Shown: one piece after another, positions 1 to 11,740 of the stretch | Layout of the letters: the number at the start of each line of letters is the position of its first letter | Position numbering within the stretch: the first letter of the stretch is position 1 | The notes under the pieces: generated by a model | Told to the model about the DNA's origin: nothing | What the model saw: the letters and a program-made list of their open reading frames with translations, nothing else | Databases searched by the model: none | Assembly (NCBI RefSeq): GCF_014633365.1 | Contig: NC_068344.1 | Coordinates: 15,267,669 to 15,331,668, forward strand | Source: Diospyros lotus | Lineage: Eukaryota; Streptophyta; Magnoliopsida; Ericales; Ebenaceae | Direction of reading: 5' to 3' | DNA: 64,000 bases | Made by a program: the position numbers and the translations under genes

Positions 1-422
1 TCTCACTTTATAACAACCCACCCTCCCAAGGCATGTCACTATTTTAGGATTTTTGGATATATTTTTTTTCTCGTAACACCATTTCTAAATCCCCAAAATA
101 CCATATGCCATAAAAATCTAAAATCCCTTAATACCTACTTAGCATTCCAAATATTAAGCTAAGTAAGGTAAATTAAATACTTTCGGAAGCAGATTCGTAA
201 CTTGATGGGATATTATAATCACAAATGAATTCAAACAGTGCAATATTATTCCCAACAACCATAAATTGCAATAACCGGCAAAGAAATCAACATAAAGAAT
301 TGTAACATGCCACCTATTATCAAGATTCTCACAACTTTTTCTAGCATGGGTGTAGGACTATTACATGACTACTAGTGCAATCACATCTTAACAATCTCTT
401 TTCCTTTTCCACTGCTCATTCT

Positions 423-487
423 ATCTAGAACGTTTGAATATTTCAGGGACAAAGTCTAGGTTAGAAGATGAATCTCCTAAGTGAGGG
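423..487 (-). other. Double-hairpin LTR module, copy 1
   Basis: Degraded copy of the module also seen near 12969, 27101, 34504 and 45370: an AACGTTTGAATATTTC-type arm pair followed by a second arm pair ending in CTAAGTGAGG. It is in the same orientation as the other minus-strand LTRs. Function is unknown. An RNA structure in the R/U5 part of the transcript is only an inference. Confidence 0.55.
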
Positions 488-1586
488 CTTTAAAAATAAA
501 TTTTCATGAATGTATGATCCATGGACATGAAACAACTGACACCCTAGAGTAGTTTCCGCTAGCATTCTAGCCTTGACATAGAATACCCTCAACAGTCATC
601 TCGGCAAAACACACACAGCACGGTATACTTCTATGGTTATTCCAGCAAAACTCTCTTGGGAAAATGTAGGTCTCGCTACTGGGGTAGTATCCCATCCCAC
701 TATGTTTAACATGGATGATACAATTATCGATATGCCAATAATTTCCTGCCCAATGCAATATCACAATTACCGAGTTAACATAACATGAACAATGAGTGTA
801 TGGCAAAATGCACATAGATCACATAGATTTTGGCGAATTCCTGATGAAAATCATGCTCAATTTAGGCAAGTTATCTCATGTATATTTTTCAGAATAACCA
901 TTCACCTTGTTCTAGCTGTTTAAGCTTCCTTGAAATTTGCACCCTGCCTCCAGACTCGTGCCCTGATATTTTTTCCAACCAATTTTTAGTGAAAATTAAT
1001 AAAATTTAATTTCCTAATTTTTTTAAAAAATTCATAATTTCCCCCTATTTCCCCCCATTTTTCTCTATTTTTCTTTTTTTTCCCCCTTACCTCACGCACT
1101 TGCATGCATCTGCACCAAAGTGCCTCACACGTGTTCCCACACTAGTTCTCCGATCATCTTCTCCGGTTGCCTTCTTGCCGTCGACCATTGATTTCACTTC
1201 GATTCTTTGGTTTTTCTTCTTCTCTCGTACTCTATTTTTCCTTTCCAAACACAATAGGATCACTTGTGGCTCAAAAATCTGGGCAAAATACCCTCGATTT
1301 GGCTAATTTCCTCTCATTTATGACGATGCCCGATTTTTTGGCGAAGCTTCGAAACCACTTCAAACCAACACCAAAATCTCTCAAACTCTCCAGAAATTCT
1401 CTCCCTCACTTGGAGAACAAAATCCCTTTATTTCTTTCCTCCAATTTTTCTTTGAATGCTCGAATTTCTTGGTTAAAAATTGGTGAAAACTCTCGGCTAT
1501 AACCCACCTATTTATAGCCATTTTCGACTGATTTTCTGGAAAATTCGATCGCTTCCTTGCGCCGATTATCTTCCCCCAGGCCTAGC

Positions 1587-2981
1587 TATTAGGAACTACT
1601 TACCGTGTAAGCTTCGATTTCGATCCATAGAGACGTAAGCAAGATCTCCTCCAAGTAAGTCCACACGATCGATCCTTCCATAAATGCCTTGGTCGTGCTA
1701 GCAACCCCAGACGCTTTTTGAGAGAATCCGAATTTTTTACATTTTTTTTTAGCTTCTTAAGATGCATATATATAATCATGCCAAAGAAAAACCCAAACAC
1801 TTGAGGCCCGACCCTTAATCACATTGGGCCAGCTCTCTCCTTAATTTTAATTGTGGAATGGGCTCGATCTAAGTGTGTGACCCCTTAGGTCCACCATTAG
1901 ACTAGATGTACCAATTCTATTTGGGCTATTTCAAGGCCCAACACATTGGTTTAATTAAACTCTTTAATTAAACTCATCTTATGGGCTTATTAATTAAACT
2001 CTTTAATTAATAACTTTAAAATTAATCAAATTAATTCTAATACCCTATATATCATGGTTAACGTCTAGCAATATACCATAAATACCTAGCCAATGATGAA
2101 AAACACAGACCTTTTCAATTGTAATTACCATGTAGTAAAATCCTTTCATCGATTTATGTCCTGATTGAATTTAAGGTATGATTTTATAACGAAACCCTAA
2201 TCATTCAATAACTATGTATCCATTCTAGATTTATGACTTGATAGGTGAAATCAAAACACCTTTTGATTTCTACCTCACCCTGGCCAAAGATTTCCTCAGT
2301 CATGGAATCATCGGAATACATAGGACATCCTCTCATCTTGACGATGAGTGATGAATCCTATTTCGACATTCACAAGCCTTCACATGTAACAACGCCACGC
2401 CCAATGACAGTTTGTTAACGACTCCATTAGAATCCAAAAAGCACCAAGGCATAACCAATCAAATATAAGGCTTCCATGATGTCTCAAGTCTAAGGATCAA
2501 TCTGCACAATTACAACACAGGAATTTCAATTCGACATAAAACAATAACCATTAGGAATTCTCTAGCGGGTCAGTTTAATGTACTTATGCTTATAATAAGC
2601 ACCCACATATATGCACTGGTGTCCTCACACCAATGTTTATAAAATGAGACATTCTCCTGATTGAGCATGCATCATATGTGCTAGTCTATCCGAGTTATTA
2701 GTGTCCATTCTTAATAACTCTATGACTAGGAACATTTAAGATCAAGGGTTATAAGGAATATGTTTCATGATCGTCATCTTTATGCACGACCATATTCGAT
2801 GAGCTTATTTGATCTATGGACTTTGTCAAGTACGGATTGCAAATAAAAAATGATGACAACCATTAATGACAAATAAAATATAATGCCTTGCAATAACAAT
2901 TGATTGAAGATAAAGAATCCCAATGTAAAGTATGATCAATTACATAAATATAGAATTGGCTTGATGGGCATAACTCTAACA
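1587..2981 (-). mobile_element. Solo LTR of a Ty1/Copia-type element
   Basis: On the minus strand it begins TGTTAGAGTTATGCC and ends CCTAATA. The sister copy at 23717-25133 ends CCTAACA, so the canonical CA was lost here by mutation. The 5-bp TSD CTAGC is perfect (1582-1586 and 2982-2986). At 1395 bp it is close to the 1417 bp of the sister copy and is similar along its full length. It lies inside solo LTR G1 and is therefore younger than G1. Assignment to Copia is by LTR style only, because no coding sequence is attached. Confidence 0.82.
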
Positions 2982-3212
2982 CTAGCCCTCTCCCCAGATG
3001 TCAAATTGACGTCTGTTGCCGGTGGGCATAGTGCAGTTGTCGACTGTTTTGTAGTGTTCACACTGCTATTTGCATTTTATCCCCTTAACTCTTGCCCTCT
3101 TTTACTTTGGCCCCTTGCCCCCAAGTTCTTAGGTTTCAAAAATTATACTTTAGCCCCATAACTTTGAAAACTTACACTTGAGTACACAAAAATTTTCAGG
3201 TATTACACACTT

Positions 3213-4502
3213 CAAGTGAATCTATTATAGTTGACGGTTACCGTGTGCTATAATTCTTTCATCTCTTGGTTTATTTTTGAGTTGTTGCAAAATAAACAAG
3301 ACGTGCACACACACACGCACATAAATGTAATACGCACACGCTACCACTACCATATTCCTTTATACAAATATGTTTTCTTTCCCAAGTTTGGTACGTGCCC
3401 CTACATTCACGGTTTACAATGGGTTAGTTTTTAGTTAGTGTTGTCTTCACTCAAGCATTTTTGTTTGCATTGTGGACTTGTTGGTTCCCATGTTAATCGA
3501 ACATCAGAGATTCTTATAACATAGTGTAGATTGTCTCGAACTTTTTGAGAATAGTGCTTGGTAAGCAATCAACATAATGCCTTGACAGCTCACACAGCTT
3601 TTTGCCTATGAAGCATTTATGGCAAAGGTTATGAGAAAATCTCACTGTAGTTGATTGTGTTGTCTCAGTAGCATAAGGCTTGTGGGGACTATAATAGTCG
3701 TTAAACATCTTCCTGCAAAGGGGCAGATGCAGAGATTAATAATCGTAGTGGTTGCAAAAATATATTGGCTGCAAAAGGTGCTAATAATAATCTCCTCTTG
3801 TCAACCCTTCATGCAGTTCCATTAGCACTTCCACTCTTCCTCACCATCTCCTGGAAAACAAGTAGGCACCCTTTTGGTTTCTAAGAAGGTTAGGTAGGCG
3901 AGAAACGTTCTTGTGAAACTGACAGACTCAAGCAACCCAAGAAAGATGTTGCTCTACTTTTGAATGACTTTAGGGTAACGCTTTTCCTTAGGGAGCGACA
4001 TGGCTAGGGAAAATGACCTTTATCAAATACAAGTTCGGGTAGTGGTTGTTGCCTGAACATGGACCTCAAAGAACATAATGTGATGTACATTCTCTCATCC
4101 TTCCCATTTTTCTCGATTGGTTCTCGGTTGACTAATTTGAAGAACACTCATGAAGCGAGATGGAAAGGTATGCTTTTCCACCAAGGGGCATAATAGTGGG
4201 GGAAAAGCCTTGGAAGGCTCATAATAGTAGGAGAAAAACTTCATGAAAGCTTCTCAGTGCCTCCCTAGAGAATTTGGAGCGTGATTCAATGGGAGGCGTT
4301 GTAAGCTTGCGTAGGAGCACTACAAAGGGCTCCCAAACTAAAATAACATCCTTATGCAAGTGGACCTTATGGCTTTTGATAGGGAAGATGACCTTTTGCA
4401 CATTTCCCACAAAACGACGTCAAATTGTTGTTACTTGACAATAATAATTAAATTTATTTTTCTTAGAAAACAACTCAGGCAGAGTCTGAGAGTAAATCTT
4501 AA
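3213..4502. other. Unassigned; probably degraded internal region of a Tat-like Gypsy
   Basis: No recognisable gene. A short CA-rich run occurs near 3305-3320. Two minus-strand open frames of about 64 residues (3514-3708 and 4219-4410) match nothing I know. The region lies just downstream, on the minus strand, of a Tat-like LTR and PBS-like site, so the part nearest 4500 is probably the start of that element's internal region. The left part may be ordinary intergenic DNA. Confidence 0.35.
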
Positions 4503-5250
4503 GGTCTGGGGCACCACATGAGGGTTGACAAGTGTTAGCTCGATCTGTTGTTTGGGAGAGTTAGGATGTAGGGAGTTTCCGAATGACTTCTGAGAGTTTG
4601 TAGGGGCCTTACACCCCGAAGAGTTTTCAGATGGCTAGTCTTCCACAGGGTCTTCGGAAGGGTGGCACCGGAAAGGTCTGTGGCAAAGAAACAATTAGAA
4701 GGCACACGAGGATCTTCCCCATGCAGGCCTTTCGATGCCTAAGTTAGACAATGATGTCATAAAGTAGAAGTATGAACATATGTATGTGTGTATGTTTCAT
4801 GTATCTGATGGGAATCTCCCGATAGGTTGTGTCCCGAAGGATTCTATGTGGTTTAGGGTTTAAGTCTTTGAGTCCTGAGTCATTGTGTGAGAGAAAGAGT
4901 CCCAAAAGGCCCCAAAAGATCCCTTTGGGCAAGTATTTATAGACATTTGGTGGTGGAGTCCACGTGACATGTGGCATGCTAATGTGAGTATCCCGACTCT
5001 TTGGGCAAAATGCATCGGATGAGGCCAGAGGACTTTGAGGTATCTTCGGTGTCAAAGTCTCTTGATGAGTATCTTTCGAATGAGTCCGAAGACTCTTTGG
5101 AGTCATCAGATGACTTAGGTTTGGGAGACTTTAAATGAGTTTTAGGTATTGGGGATACTAAGGGCTAGGCTGTCCTGGAGACTCTTCGAAGGTTCTGTGA
5201 TACTCTTGTCTTAGAAGACTCTTCCAGGTCATCTAGGTCTTCAGCCTATT
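4503..5250 (-). mobile_element. Tat-like Gypsy LTR remnant
   Basis: Minus-strand reading gives a TATA box (TCTATAAATAC, near 4932-4942), a transcribed leader containing TTAGGCATCG, and then ACACTTGTCAACCCTCATG followed by TGGTGCCCCAGACC at about 4503-4516. That order matches the LTR 3' end and PBS region of plant Tat-type Gypsy elements. The upstream half (5040-5250) is rich in short imperfect GAAGACTCTT-like repeats. The outer end and TSD were not found, so the extent is approximate. Confidence 0.5.
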
Positions 5251-5745
5251 TGAAATATTTCTATAAATTTTAAAATTTTCAACTTTAATTTTCCAACGGC
5301 ATCCCATAATTGTAACCAACTTAATGGTAAATAGAAAAAGTTCATTCTTAAAACAAATCTAAAAGGATACAATGTCCAATCATATTTTAATTCCTTTCAA
5401 GAAAATGACCTGGTAGCATAGTTTGAACCACTAATTGTACCTTCTTAAAATATTCTTCTTTACACTTTTTTTTTTCATCAGTGAGCGAAATTATTTTCAT
5501 AAGAAATTAAATTTTGAAGATTAAAAAAAACAAAAATCATCCTAATTAACGGTTAAATGACAACATAAAAGATGCTAAAAAAAAGTGTCCAAGAAAATGG
5601 CTCAGACTTGTGAATTACATACTGTAGATAGATTGTGATTGTAATCATATATATATATATAACCGACAGTAATGATGGTGCAGGAGGAACTGAATCAAGT
5701 AGTGTTGGGAGAATGAATGATGGGTTTTGTAGACAACAATAATAA

Positions 5746-5746
5746 C

Positions 5747-5779
<33 letters not shown>
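5746..5779. repeat. (AAT)n microsatellite
   Basis: Eleven near-perfect AAT triplets, with a few interrupted copies just upstream. Confidence 0.95.
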
Positions 5780-5781
<2 letters not shown>

Positions 5782-5895
5782 TGGAGAGTGGAGATGCCAT
5801 GTCGGGAGAAATTCCTTTTGAGAGATGCATGGCGTTTGGTTTCTTTGTCTCTAATCAAACCCGCCTTTGAAATATAACCCACTTTGCTCTGCTGC

Positions 5896-5898
<3 letters not shown>

Positions 5899-5935
<37 letters not shown>
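5899..5935. repeat. (TC)n microsatellite
   Basis: About 18 uninterrupted TC dinucleotides. Confidence 0.97.
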
Positions 5936-5940
<5 letters not shown>

Positions 5941-6014
5941 TGATAATTGACTGGCTTGTTTTAATTAATGCTTAATTCATTCCGTCCTTTAATCAATCAA
6001 TTAATTAATAATAA

Positions 6015-6042
6015 TACTACTACTGCTGCTGCTGCCGCCGCA
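6015..6042. repeat. Compound trinucleotide repeat (ACT/GCT/GCC)
   Basis: Short runs of ACT, then GCT, then GCC triplets in succession. Confidence 0.85.
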
Positions 6043-6311
6043 GCACTTTTAGACTTTTCTTCTTCAGTGCCCCCCCACTGATTCATCATTAATTCCTACT
6101 AATCCACCAGTTGATTTAAGTTATGCTTTCATCATAGATCTTTCAATTAATGAACTCTCTTTTTATGTAGACCTTTTGACAAAAAGATCCATTCAGGCTA
6201 CTGCCGCAAACACTTTGCGTTACTTCTCCTTTTCAGTTTGGAAATTAACTCTTGTTCCTGGGTTGCAAAAAGGGCGACAAATTTACCTCATTTGGTGCGT
6301 GTGCATGAGAG

Positions 6312-6314
<3 letters not shown>

Positions 6315-6347
<33 letters not shown>
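6315..6347. repeat. (GA)n microsatellite
   Basis: Uninterrupted GA run. It is complementary in composition to the TC run about 400 bp upstream. Confidence 0.95.
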
Positions 6348-6351
<4 letters not shown>

Positions 6352-6589
6352 TTCAACACTAATTAATTTGAGGTTGATTATTATATATTGTGTTTTTACT
6401 TTCAACCCATTCCTTCTAATATCATTTAGGGGTTCTGTTTAATTTGTATATTAATTTATTATTGTTGTTGTGGCAGTGGTGGCTACTGATCCAAACAATT
6501 CCCGATTTATGGCCAATGCGTTCTTCACATTACCACAAGATAATCAGTTAATTAGGTGATGGATTAGGAGCTTAAAGTTTGATATGCCA

Positions 6590-7306
6590 TGCTACAAAAA
6601 AAGGAAAAATAAAAAATTAATAATAAACGAGTGGACCTAGATCAATTAGGCCGGTTTAGAAAGGCACAAGACAGCCACAAGGGCACACGATATGCAAAGA
6701 CGGCCATGGGAGGCACCCCCACGGTTGTGAGGAGGCCCCGCGGCCCATGAGATTGTGGAAGACCCCCACGAGTAAGCCCGCATTGCTAAGCGATTGTGGG
6801 AGACTCCCGCAACCCCAATTGGCCACGCAGTGCGCCGACTAGGGCCATGATCACTGCGAGTTGGTCATGGCCTTGAAGGTGGCTTCATCGCCCAGGTATT
6901 TTCAAAGATTATGTGAAAAGAATAGACAATTATTCATAAAAAATTTTAATTCTAAAAGAATTACGAAATATAGAGATAAACATCATCTATAAAAATTTGA
7001 ATACTAACAAGATTCCAAAAAGTCAAGATATACATTATTTATAATAATCTTAATTTTAGACTACTTCAAATTACTCTATACTCCTCTATAAATAGGAAGA
7101 CACTCATTCCAAAAAGAGGTACATCTTTGATACTAATTGAAATTCTACTTTATAGATTTCATCTTCTTCATTGTTTGACTTAAGTATTAGAGTGTTTGTG
7201 CGGTGATCTCCCTGCGCTTTTTGATTATTTATTTCCTGTAGACTCAGGCTGCTAAATGAAGATGTTCCTAATTAAATAAATTTATTGTTGTATTTTGATA
7301 ACAACA
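6590..7306 (+). mobile_element. Tat-like Gypsy 5' LTR (left edge uncertain)
   Basis: The right end is supported: a TATA box (TATAAATA at 7087-7094), then a leader, then GATAACAACA followed by ATTGACGTCGTTTGTTGAAA. That is a mutated form of the well-known plant Tat-type junction, where the LTR is followed by ATTGGCGCCGTCTGTGGGAA. A GC-rich block at about 6640-6900 belongs to the upstream LTR part. The left boundary and TSD were not found. A gag-like start follows at 7357. Confidence 0.55.
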
Positions 7307-7308
7307 AT

Positions 7309-7327
7309 TGACGTCGTTTGTTGAAAA
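7309..7327 (+). other. Degenerate Tat-type primer-binding site
   Basis: TGACGTCGTTTGTTGAAAA lies directly after the LTR end. It differs at several positions from the canonical TGGCGCCGTCTGTGGGAA, mostly by transitions as expected for an old methylated copy. Confidence 0.6.
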
Positions 7328-7356
7328 CATACGAGAAGCCAAAGAACGAGTCTACA

Positions 7357-7439
7357 ATGGCTCAAACAAGGAGTACCACCAATCAAAAGCATCAAGATGG
7401 AGTAGAGTCTCAACCTCGAGGGCCTTTGGGGGCTCATTC
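7357..7439 (+). pseudogene. Tat-like Gypsy gag N-terminus, first part
   Basis: An ATG opens a frame beginning MAQTRSTTNQK and running to QPRGPLGAHS, where a solo LTR interrupts it. Removing the LTR and one TSD copy lets the same frame run into the minisatellite at 8690, whose units encode the same style of octapeptide. The position just after a Tat-type PBS suggests the start of gag, but no conserved gag domain is visible. The gene is dead. Confidence 0.5.
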
Positions 7440-8689
7440 TGTAACAACCCGCTTCCACTTACAGGCGCCACTAGTAAATAATCGACCGGATTACTCACCC
7501 AACGAACCATAACTGAAGGGTTAGACTATGTTTCAATAGGAAACACCCTAGGGCCTCCAGCACGCTTCTCAAGCCCTAAAATAATTTCCATAATTTTCTC
7601 CATTTTTTTGGGATTTTCTAGCTATTTTTCCCTTATTTTTCTCATTTTCTTTTTTCTTTTCTTTTCTTATCCTTTTTCTTATATTTTTGTTTTTTTCTTT
7701 TTTTTCCACTATTCTTCTTCCTCCCCCGTTCTCCCGCACGCACACTGCCTTCTTCTTTTTCTTCACCGCGATGACGTATGGCGCGCACCAGCCCTTCCGT
7801 ATGCTCCGCTGCGCGCCACAGCTGGTTCGCCACTGCTTTAGGCCATGGCCGTTGTTGCCATTGGTCGCGGCTTCTTCAGTGGCGCCAACCATGGCTGCCC
7901 TCAATCGGCCATCTTCCAGCCGCCGGCCATCACCGCATCTCTCTCTCCCGATCACTCTCTTCCTCGCTCGACAATGCTCTCTCTCCCTCTCGGCCACCAC
8001 CTCTCGCTCTCCTCTGCTCTCTCTCTGATTTTGAAATATCAAAGGCAATATTTAGGAAGCTTTAAGGAAGCTTCCTCTCTCGCGCACACATGAATATACA
8101 TATATATAATACATAAATTACATATAAACGCTCCAAAAATCTCATAATTCCACTTAAGCAATTAATAATTGCACTTGAGAATTTTTATAATAGCACTCGG
8201 GCCCTCTCAAGGTTCTAATTAATTGCTCTTAAGCCACTAAGGTTCTCAATTTTCTCAAAATTAATTACCGGTATTTACTCGGAAATATTGGTTTCGTCCC
8301 TGCGCTTGCATGAGACCTTTATTTCACTCGAAAACACTTCAGGGTTGCCTTATTAGAAAAACTGGACCACCCCTAGGATTTCCTTAGCTTCCCAAAAGTC
8401 CCCTGCAACCATTCGGGACTGGCACCCATTCGGGCTTATACTGAAATTATTCTAAAAATTATTCCCGACCGGACTGCTTCCAGCGTCATTATCCTCATCT
8501 CGAGACACTCACCTATCTCTTGCCCTCTTCACTAGACATCCAAGTCCCGAGGCACTCCCTGCTGCCAATTTGGCAATTTCATTAATTAATTTCCTTGAAA
8601 CTGACTCTTGGGCTTCCCAGACCACCCGAGATCCTTTCAAAATAATCAAAATTTATTTATTTCAATACCATGTAATATTGGGTATTACA
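7440..8689 (-). mobile_element. Solo LTR, same family as 49246-51756
   Basis: The plus-strand left end reads TGTAACAACCCGCTTCCAC and the right end reads GGTATTACA. Flanks are CATTC (7435-7439) and CGTTC (8690-8694), a 5-bp TSD with one transition. The first ~110 bp are clearly related to the start of the 2.5-kb solo LTR at 49246, and the last ~400 bp to its end. This copy is only 1250 bp and lacks much of the middle. A pyrimidine-rich stretch (7600-7750) and a GC-rich segment (7780-8020) produce long spurious open frames on both strands. Minus orientation is inferred from the sister LTR. Confidence 0.8.
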
Positions 8690-9090
8690 CGTTCCCAGGG
8701 CCACCTAGAGGTACCTTCTCAAGACTCACCGGGGGCTCCTCCCCAAGGCCATGTGGGGGCACCTCCAGACCAACTAGGGGCTCTTTCTCAAAGTCGTCTG
8801 GGAGCTCCTTCTCAAGACTAGTTGGGGGCTCATGCCTAGGGCCACCTGGGGGTACCTTTTCATGTCCAACTAGGAGTTCACCCCCAAGGCCACATGGGGA
8901 CACATTGTCAAGACCATACAAGGGTTCACTCTTAGGCTCGATTAAGGGCATATTCTTAGGACTTGCCAGGAACACAAACCCAAGGCCAATTGGGATTCCA
9001 CTCCTAGGGCCAATCGAGATTTCATTCCTAAGGCCAATTGAAAGTCCACCTCTAGAACCAATGGGATGCTCTTCCTATAGAATTCGTAAA
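8690..9090 (+). repeat. 24-bp minisatellite encoding octapeptide repeats
   Basis: About 16 imperfect 24-bp units, for example around 8735-8880. In the upstream gag-like frame each encodes an octapeptide resembling Q-G/D-H-x-G-A-P-S (LGAPSQD, VGAPPDQ). Stops appear from about 8819 and units diverge steadily toward 9090. The 7357-7439 segment already ends in one such unit (RGPLGAHS), so the array lay inside the reading frame before the solo LTR inserted. Confidence 0.8.
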
Positions 9091-9860
9091 CCAATCTAGG
9101 AAGACATTTTCCATGGTTCCACAGACGGAGTATGAAGCCTAGTAGTGCCAACATAAGGAAAGGATGTGGATACTGCAAGAACATTGTTGTAAAAAAAATC
9201 TCGATTCAACGTGTTTGATTTTTTTCATCGGAGACCTCCTGATCCGAGTCAAGTTTCTAAAGCCTCACAAGACCTGTTAAGCATCCATGAACCAAGAAAA
9301 TGAAGGAAACATTAAAAAGGGCTAATTGAGCACATTTCAAATTCAGGCTTTGTTTAAGATTCTAATATGCCCGAATTAAATATTTAAGATGGTCAATCCT
9401 TTATCAATGTTATCCAAGTTTCTTAATGTAATTTGGAACGATCTTATAAAGAAAAACAAACAAGGCATTATCAACTTTGACAATTCTGGAAGCTAGTTGA
9501 AAGAAAGGGTTGATTGTTTGACAAATTTTAGAGCCTAGTGGAAAGAAATGGTTGTGATGTGAACGGTAAAGATGCAAAGGTAAGGGTTGTCCAAGAGCAT
9601 GTAATTTCCAAGTCATGGACCAATTACTTGTTCAAGGGCTAAACAATTCCAAAAGGAACTTGAGTTATTTATTGGAAAGACTCTAGTCCATTTGGAGGAG
9701 TTAGAATTCAAAGTGAAGGAGTTAAAGCTCAAATTATTCACATTGCTCGTTTGCTTGGAAGCCCAGGACCAGAATACAACATAGGCACTCCATGATCAAG
9801 CCCAAGCAGTCAACCCATATGCTAGGTTCAAGTCTTTCCAACAAGCCCAAGTCTCCTAAC
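9091..9860 (+). other. Unassigned; probably the rest of the Tat-like element
   Basis: No domain recognised. It lies between the minisatellite and the LTR of Gypsy A. Short open frames (for example minus 9410-9616) have no recognisable content. Confidence 0.3.
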
Positions 9861-10349
9861 TGATGTCATGCATGATGTCACCCTTCATTTGTCCTTTATG
9901 TTTGGGGGTGTTTTGTCTTTTATGTATCATTGTGTTTTATTATCATGATTTCCTTTGTCAAAAGTGGCATGCTGATATTTTTCTATTTTATGCTTTTGGT
10001 GTGTTTTTTTATCATCATTAGACCTCTTATGTCAAAAGAGGCAATGGTGTTGTCTATTTTTAATTATTATGTTTGTCTTTAATCATTGTAATTTGTCAAC
10101 AAGAATAGTATTTATATGTGTGATATTATAATGTTTTGACATGAACATTTTTATGAAGAATGTGCAGAGAGCATTTTTACCCTAATTCTTATCTAACCAA
10201 TTCATTTGTTTAGTGGAGAATTTACTCGATTCTTATCACTTTTCATTCTTTTACTTTAGAGTGTGGTGAATCAAAACTAATATTTTCTTGTTTGTGGAAA
10301 TTTTTCTTATCAAGGGGTCTAGTATTTCTTTTATATTTTGGGCGCATCA
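9861..10349 (+). mobile_element. 5' LTR of Gypsy element A
   Basis: A 489-bp LTR begins TGATGTCATGC and ends GGCGCATCA (TGATG..CATCA inverted ends). It is followed after three bases by a perfect initiator-Met PBS and then by gag. The matching 3' LTR is not in the window. The element is lost after protease at about 22511. Confidence 0.8.
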
Positions 10350-10352
10350 TAT

Positions 10353-10364
10353 TGGTATCAGAGC
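10353..10364 (+). other. Primer-binding site, initiator tRNA-Met type
   Basis: Perfect TGGTATCAGAGC three bases after the LTR end. This is the standard minus-strand priming site of many plant Gypsy and Copia elements. Confidence 0.9.
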
Positions 10365-10378
10365 ATAGGTTCTGAACA

Positions 10379-11018
10379 TGGATGGAGAAGACACACCAAG
10401 AGGGCTTTCATTGGAACAAACTCAAATCATGGGCCTCTGATGAAGGCAAAAAGAGATGATGGAGAACTTACTTGTTTAACTCAAGCGGTTAAGAGGATGT
10501 GAGTTCAACAACCACCACAACAATAATGCATTCCTCAAGCTCCAAGAAAGGCTATCCATGAAGATAAGGGCGAAGGAGATGAAACCAAAGATGAAGCTAG
10601 CGTGGTTGAACAACCATGGTAGAGGAGGCAACAAAGAGATTCGGGAAACAACATCAAGATGAAGATTCCACCATTTAAGGGAACTAGCTCACCAGAAGAG
10701 TACTTAAAGTGGGTGCAATGAGTGGAGAAAATATTTGAATATCAAGAGTATTCTGAGGTAAGAAAATGTAAACTTGCAGCTCTTGAATTTATAGATTATG
10801 CTAATCTATGGTGGGAGAACTTAAAAGAACAACGCAGGAGAGATGGAGAAGATGATATTAGGAGTTGGAGGGTTATGAAACGTCTAATGAATTTTTTTTT
10901 TGTTCTTAAATACTATCGACAAGAATTGTATATTAGATTGTAAAGTCTTAGGCAAGGTGGCATGTGTGTTGAGGATTATGTTGAAGAATTTGAGGTGTTA
11001 ATGATGAGATGTGAGTTA
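10379..11018 (+). pseudogene. Gypsy A gag, first part
   Basis: Interrupted frames give IKMKIPPFKGTSSPEEYLKW and later YANLWWENLKEQRRRDGEDD and SLRQGGMCVEDYVEEFEVLM. This is the retrotransposon gag domain (capsid-like) typical of plant Gypsy elements. Several in-frame stops occur, for example after EYLKWVQ. The frame is cut at ELQ by solo LTR B and resumes at 20552 with EPQEQTIARFLGG. The product would have formed the virus-like particle. This copy cannot. Confidence 0.82.
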
Positions 11019-11731
11019 CAAGATGTAATACCCATTATTTAGTATCAAGTGTATTTTCAAAAATTACAGGGTTAAAATGGAATTTAGAAAAGTTTTGGGC
11101 CTACGTGTAATATTCAAAACATGAACGAAATGCAAGAGTCCATGTTAAGGAAAGACAATGAAGGAAAATTTCCTAAATAAGTGATATTTGACAAAACCAA
11201 GAGATTTGCGAAGGTTTGAGGTAAAAAACATGCGATTAGGGGCATCCGAGTAAAAGTACAGATTTTGTAAACTGCCTGAGGGAGGTTGAATCGATGATTT
11301 TTTCAAAAAATCTTGAGGTAAATGAATAACTTGGAACTTGAGGGCAGTAGAGGAATGAATGAAAGGTCTAGGGGTATCATGGAAAGGGATAAATGAGGTT
11401 TGAAAATAATCAAGGGGCTAAAGTGCAAAATTTGAAAAATGGTGGTGTGAAATCGACCATGGCACATGGTTGTCGGTAGCCACCTTCGGAGACATCGGGA
11501 AGCTCGCCTAGAGGCTCGGGAATAGCCTCCAAGTGATGATGAAGCAATTAGGGCTTGCTATTAGCCGAAAGAAGCTGCGAAGTGACCGATTTTAATAACA
11601 GATGGGATCGTTGTTTTGATCGAATTTTTTGAGGGATTTTGTGCATGATTTAGGGCTATTTGATTGGATTAAAGGCTAGATTTGGGGATAAGATCAATCA
11701 AGATTTGGTGGGTTTTGGCGTCAAAATCTGG

Positions 11732-11740
11732 TATAAATAG
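11732..11740 (+). promoter_or_regulatory. TATA box of LTR B
   Basis: TATAAATAG in the middle of the LTR, in LTR sense. It marks the likely U3/R boundary region. Confidence 0.7.

Larger units (their letters stand above)
9..3207 (-). mobile_element. Solo LTR of a Gypsy element (G1), split by a nested Copia LTR
   Basis: Read on the minus strand, the LTR starts TGTAATACC and ends near GTTGTTATA (a degraded TG..CA terminus). A perfect 5-bp target-site duplication, CACTT, flanks it at 4-8 and 3208-3212. A minus-strand TATA box (CTATAAATAGG) lies near 1508-1518. No PBS, polypurine tract or pol sequence adjoins either end, so this is a solo LTR left by LTR-LTR recombination. Without the 1.4-kb nested LTR and its TSD it is about 1.8 kb. 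It carries the double-hairpin module (423-487) shared with four other LTRs in the window. Gypsy identity is inferred from that module and from similarity to LTR D, which is joined to Gypsy pol. Confidence 0.8.
5251..6589. other. Unassigned intergenic DNA with several microsatellites
   Basis: No coding similarity seen. The stretch is distinctive for dense simple repeats, listed separately. It lies between two old Tat-like fragments and carries no LTR end, PBS or TSD, so it is the best candidate in the left half for non-transposon host DNA. Open frames here are simple-repeat translations and are not annotated. Confidence 0.4.

Noticed and set aside
4744..5106. 120-residue minus-strand open frame
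   Set aside because: It spans the TATA box and leader of a Tat-like LTR and has no recognisable protein features.
5553..5882. Tyr- or Ile-run open frames
   Set aside because: They are translations of the AAT microsatellite.
7569..8093. Long overlapping open frames on both strands (for example a 159-residue Lys/Arg/Glu-rich one)
   Set aside because: They arise from a pyrimidine-rich and GC-rich stretch inside a solo LTR. They have no domain, low complexity and no support from the sister LTR.
8608..9099. 163-residue Gly/Ser/Pro-rich open frame
   Set aside because: Alternative frame of the 24-bp minisatellite. The frame continuous with the upstream gag-like ORF is a different one.
10353..10364. 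TGGTATCAGAGC-type matches as tRNA genes
   Set aside because: Only the 12-base primer-binding complement is present, directly beside LTR ends. No cloverleaf could be drawn.
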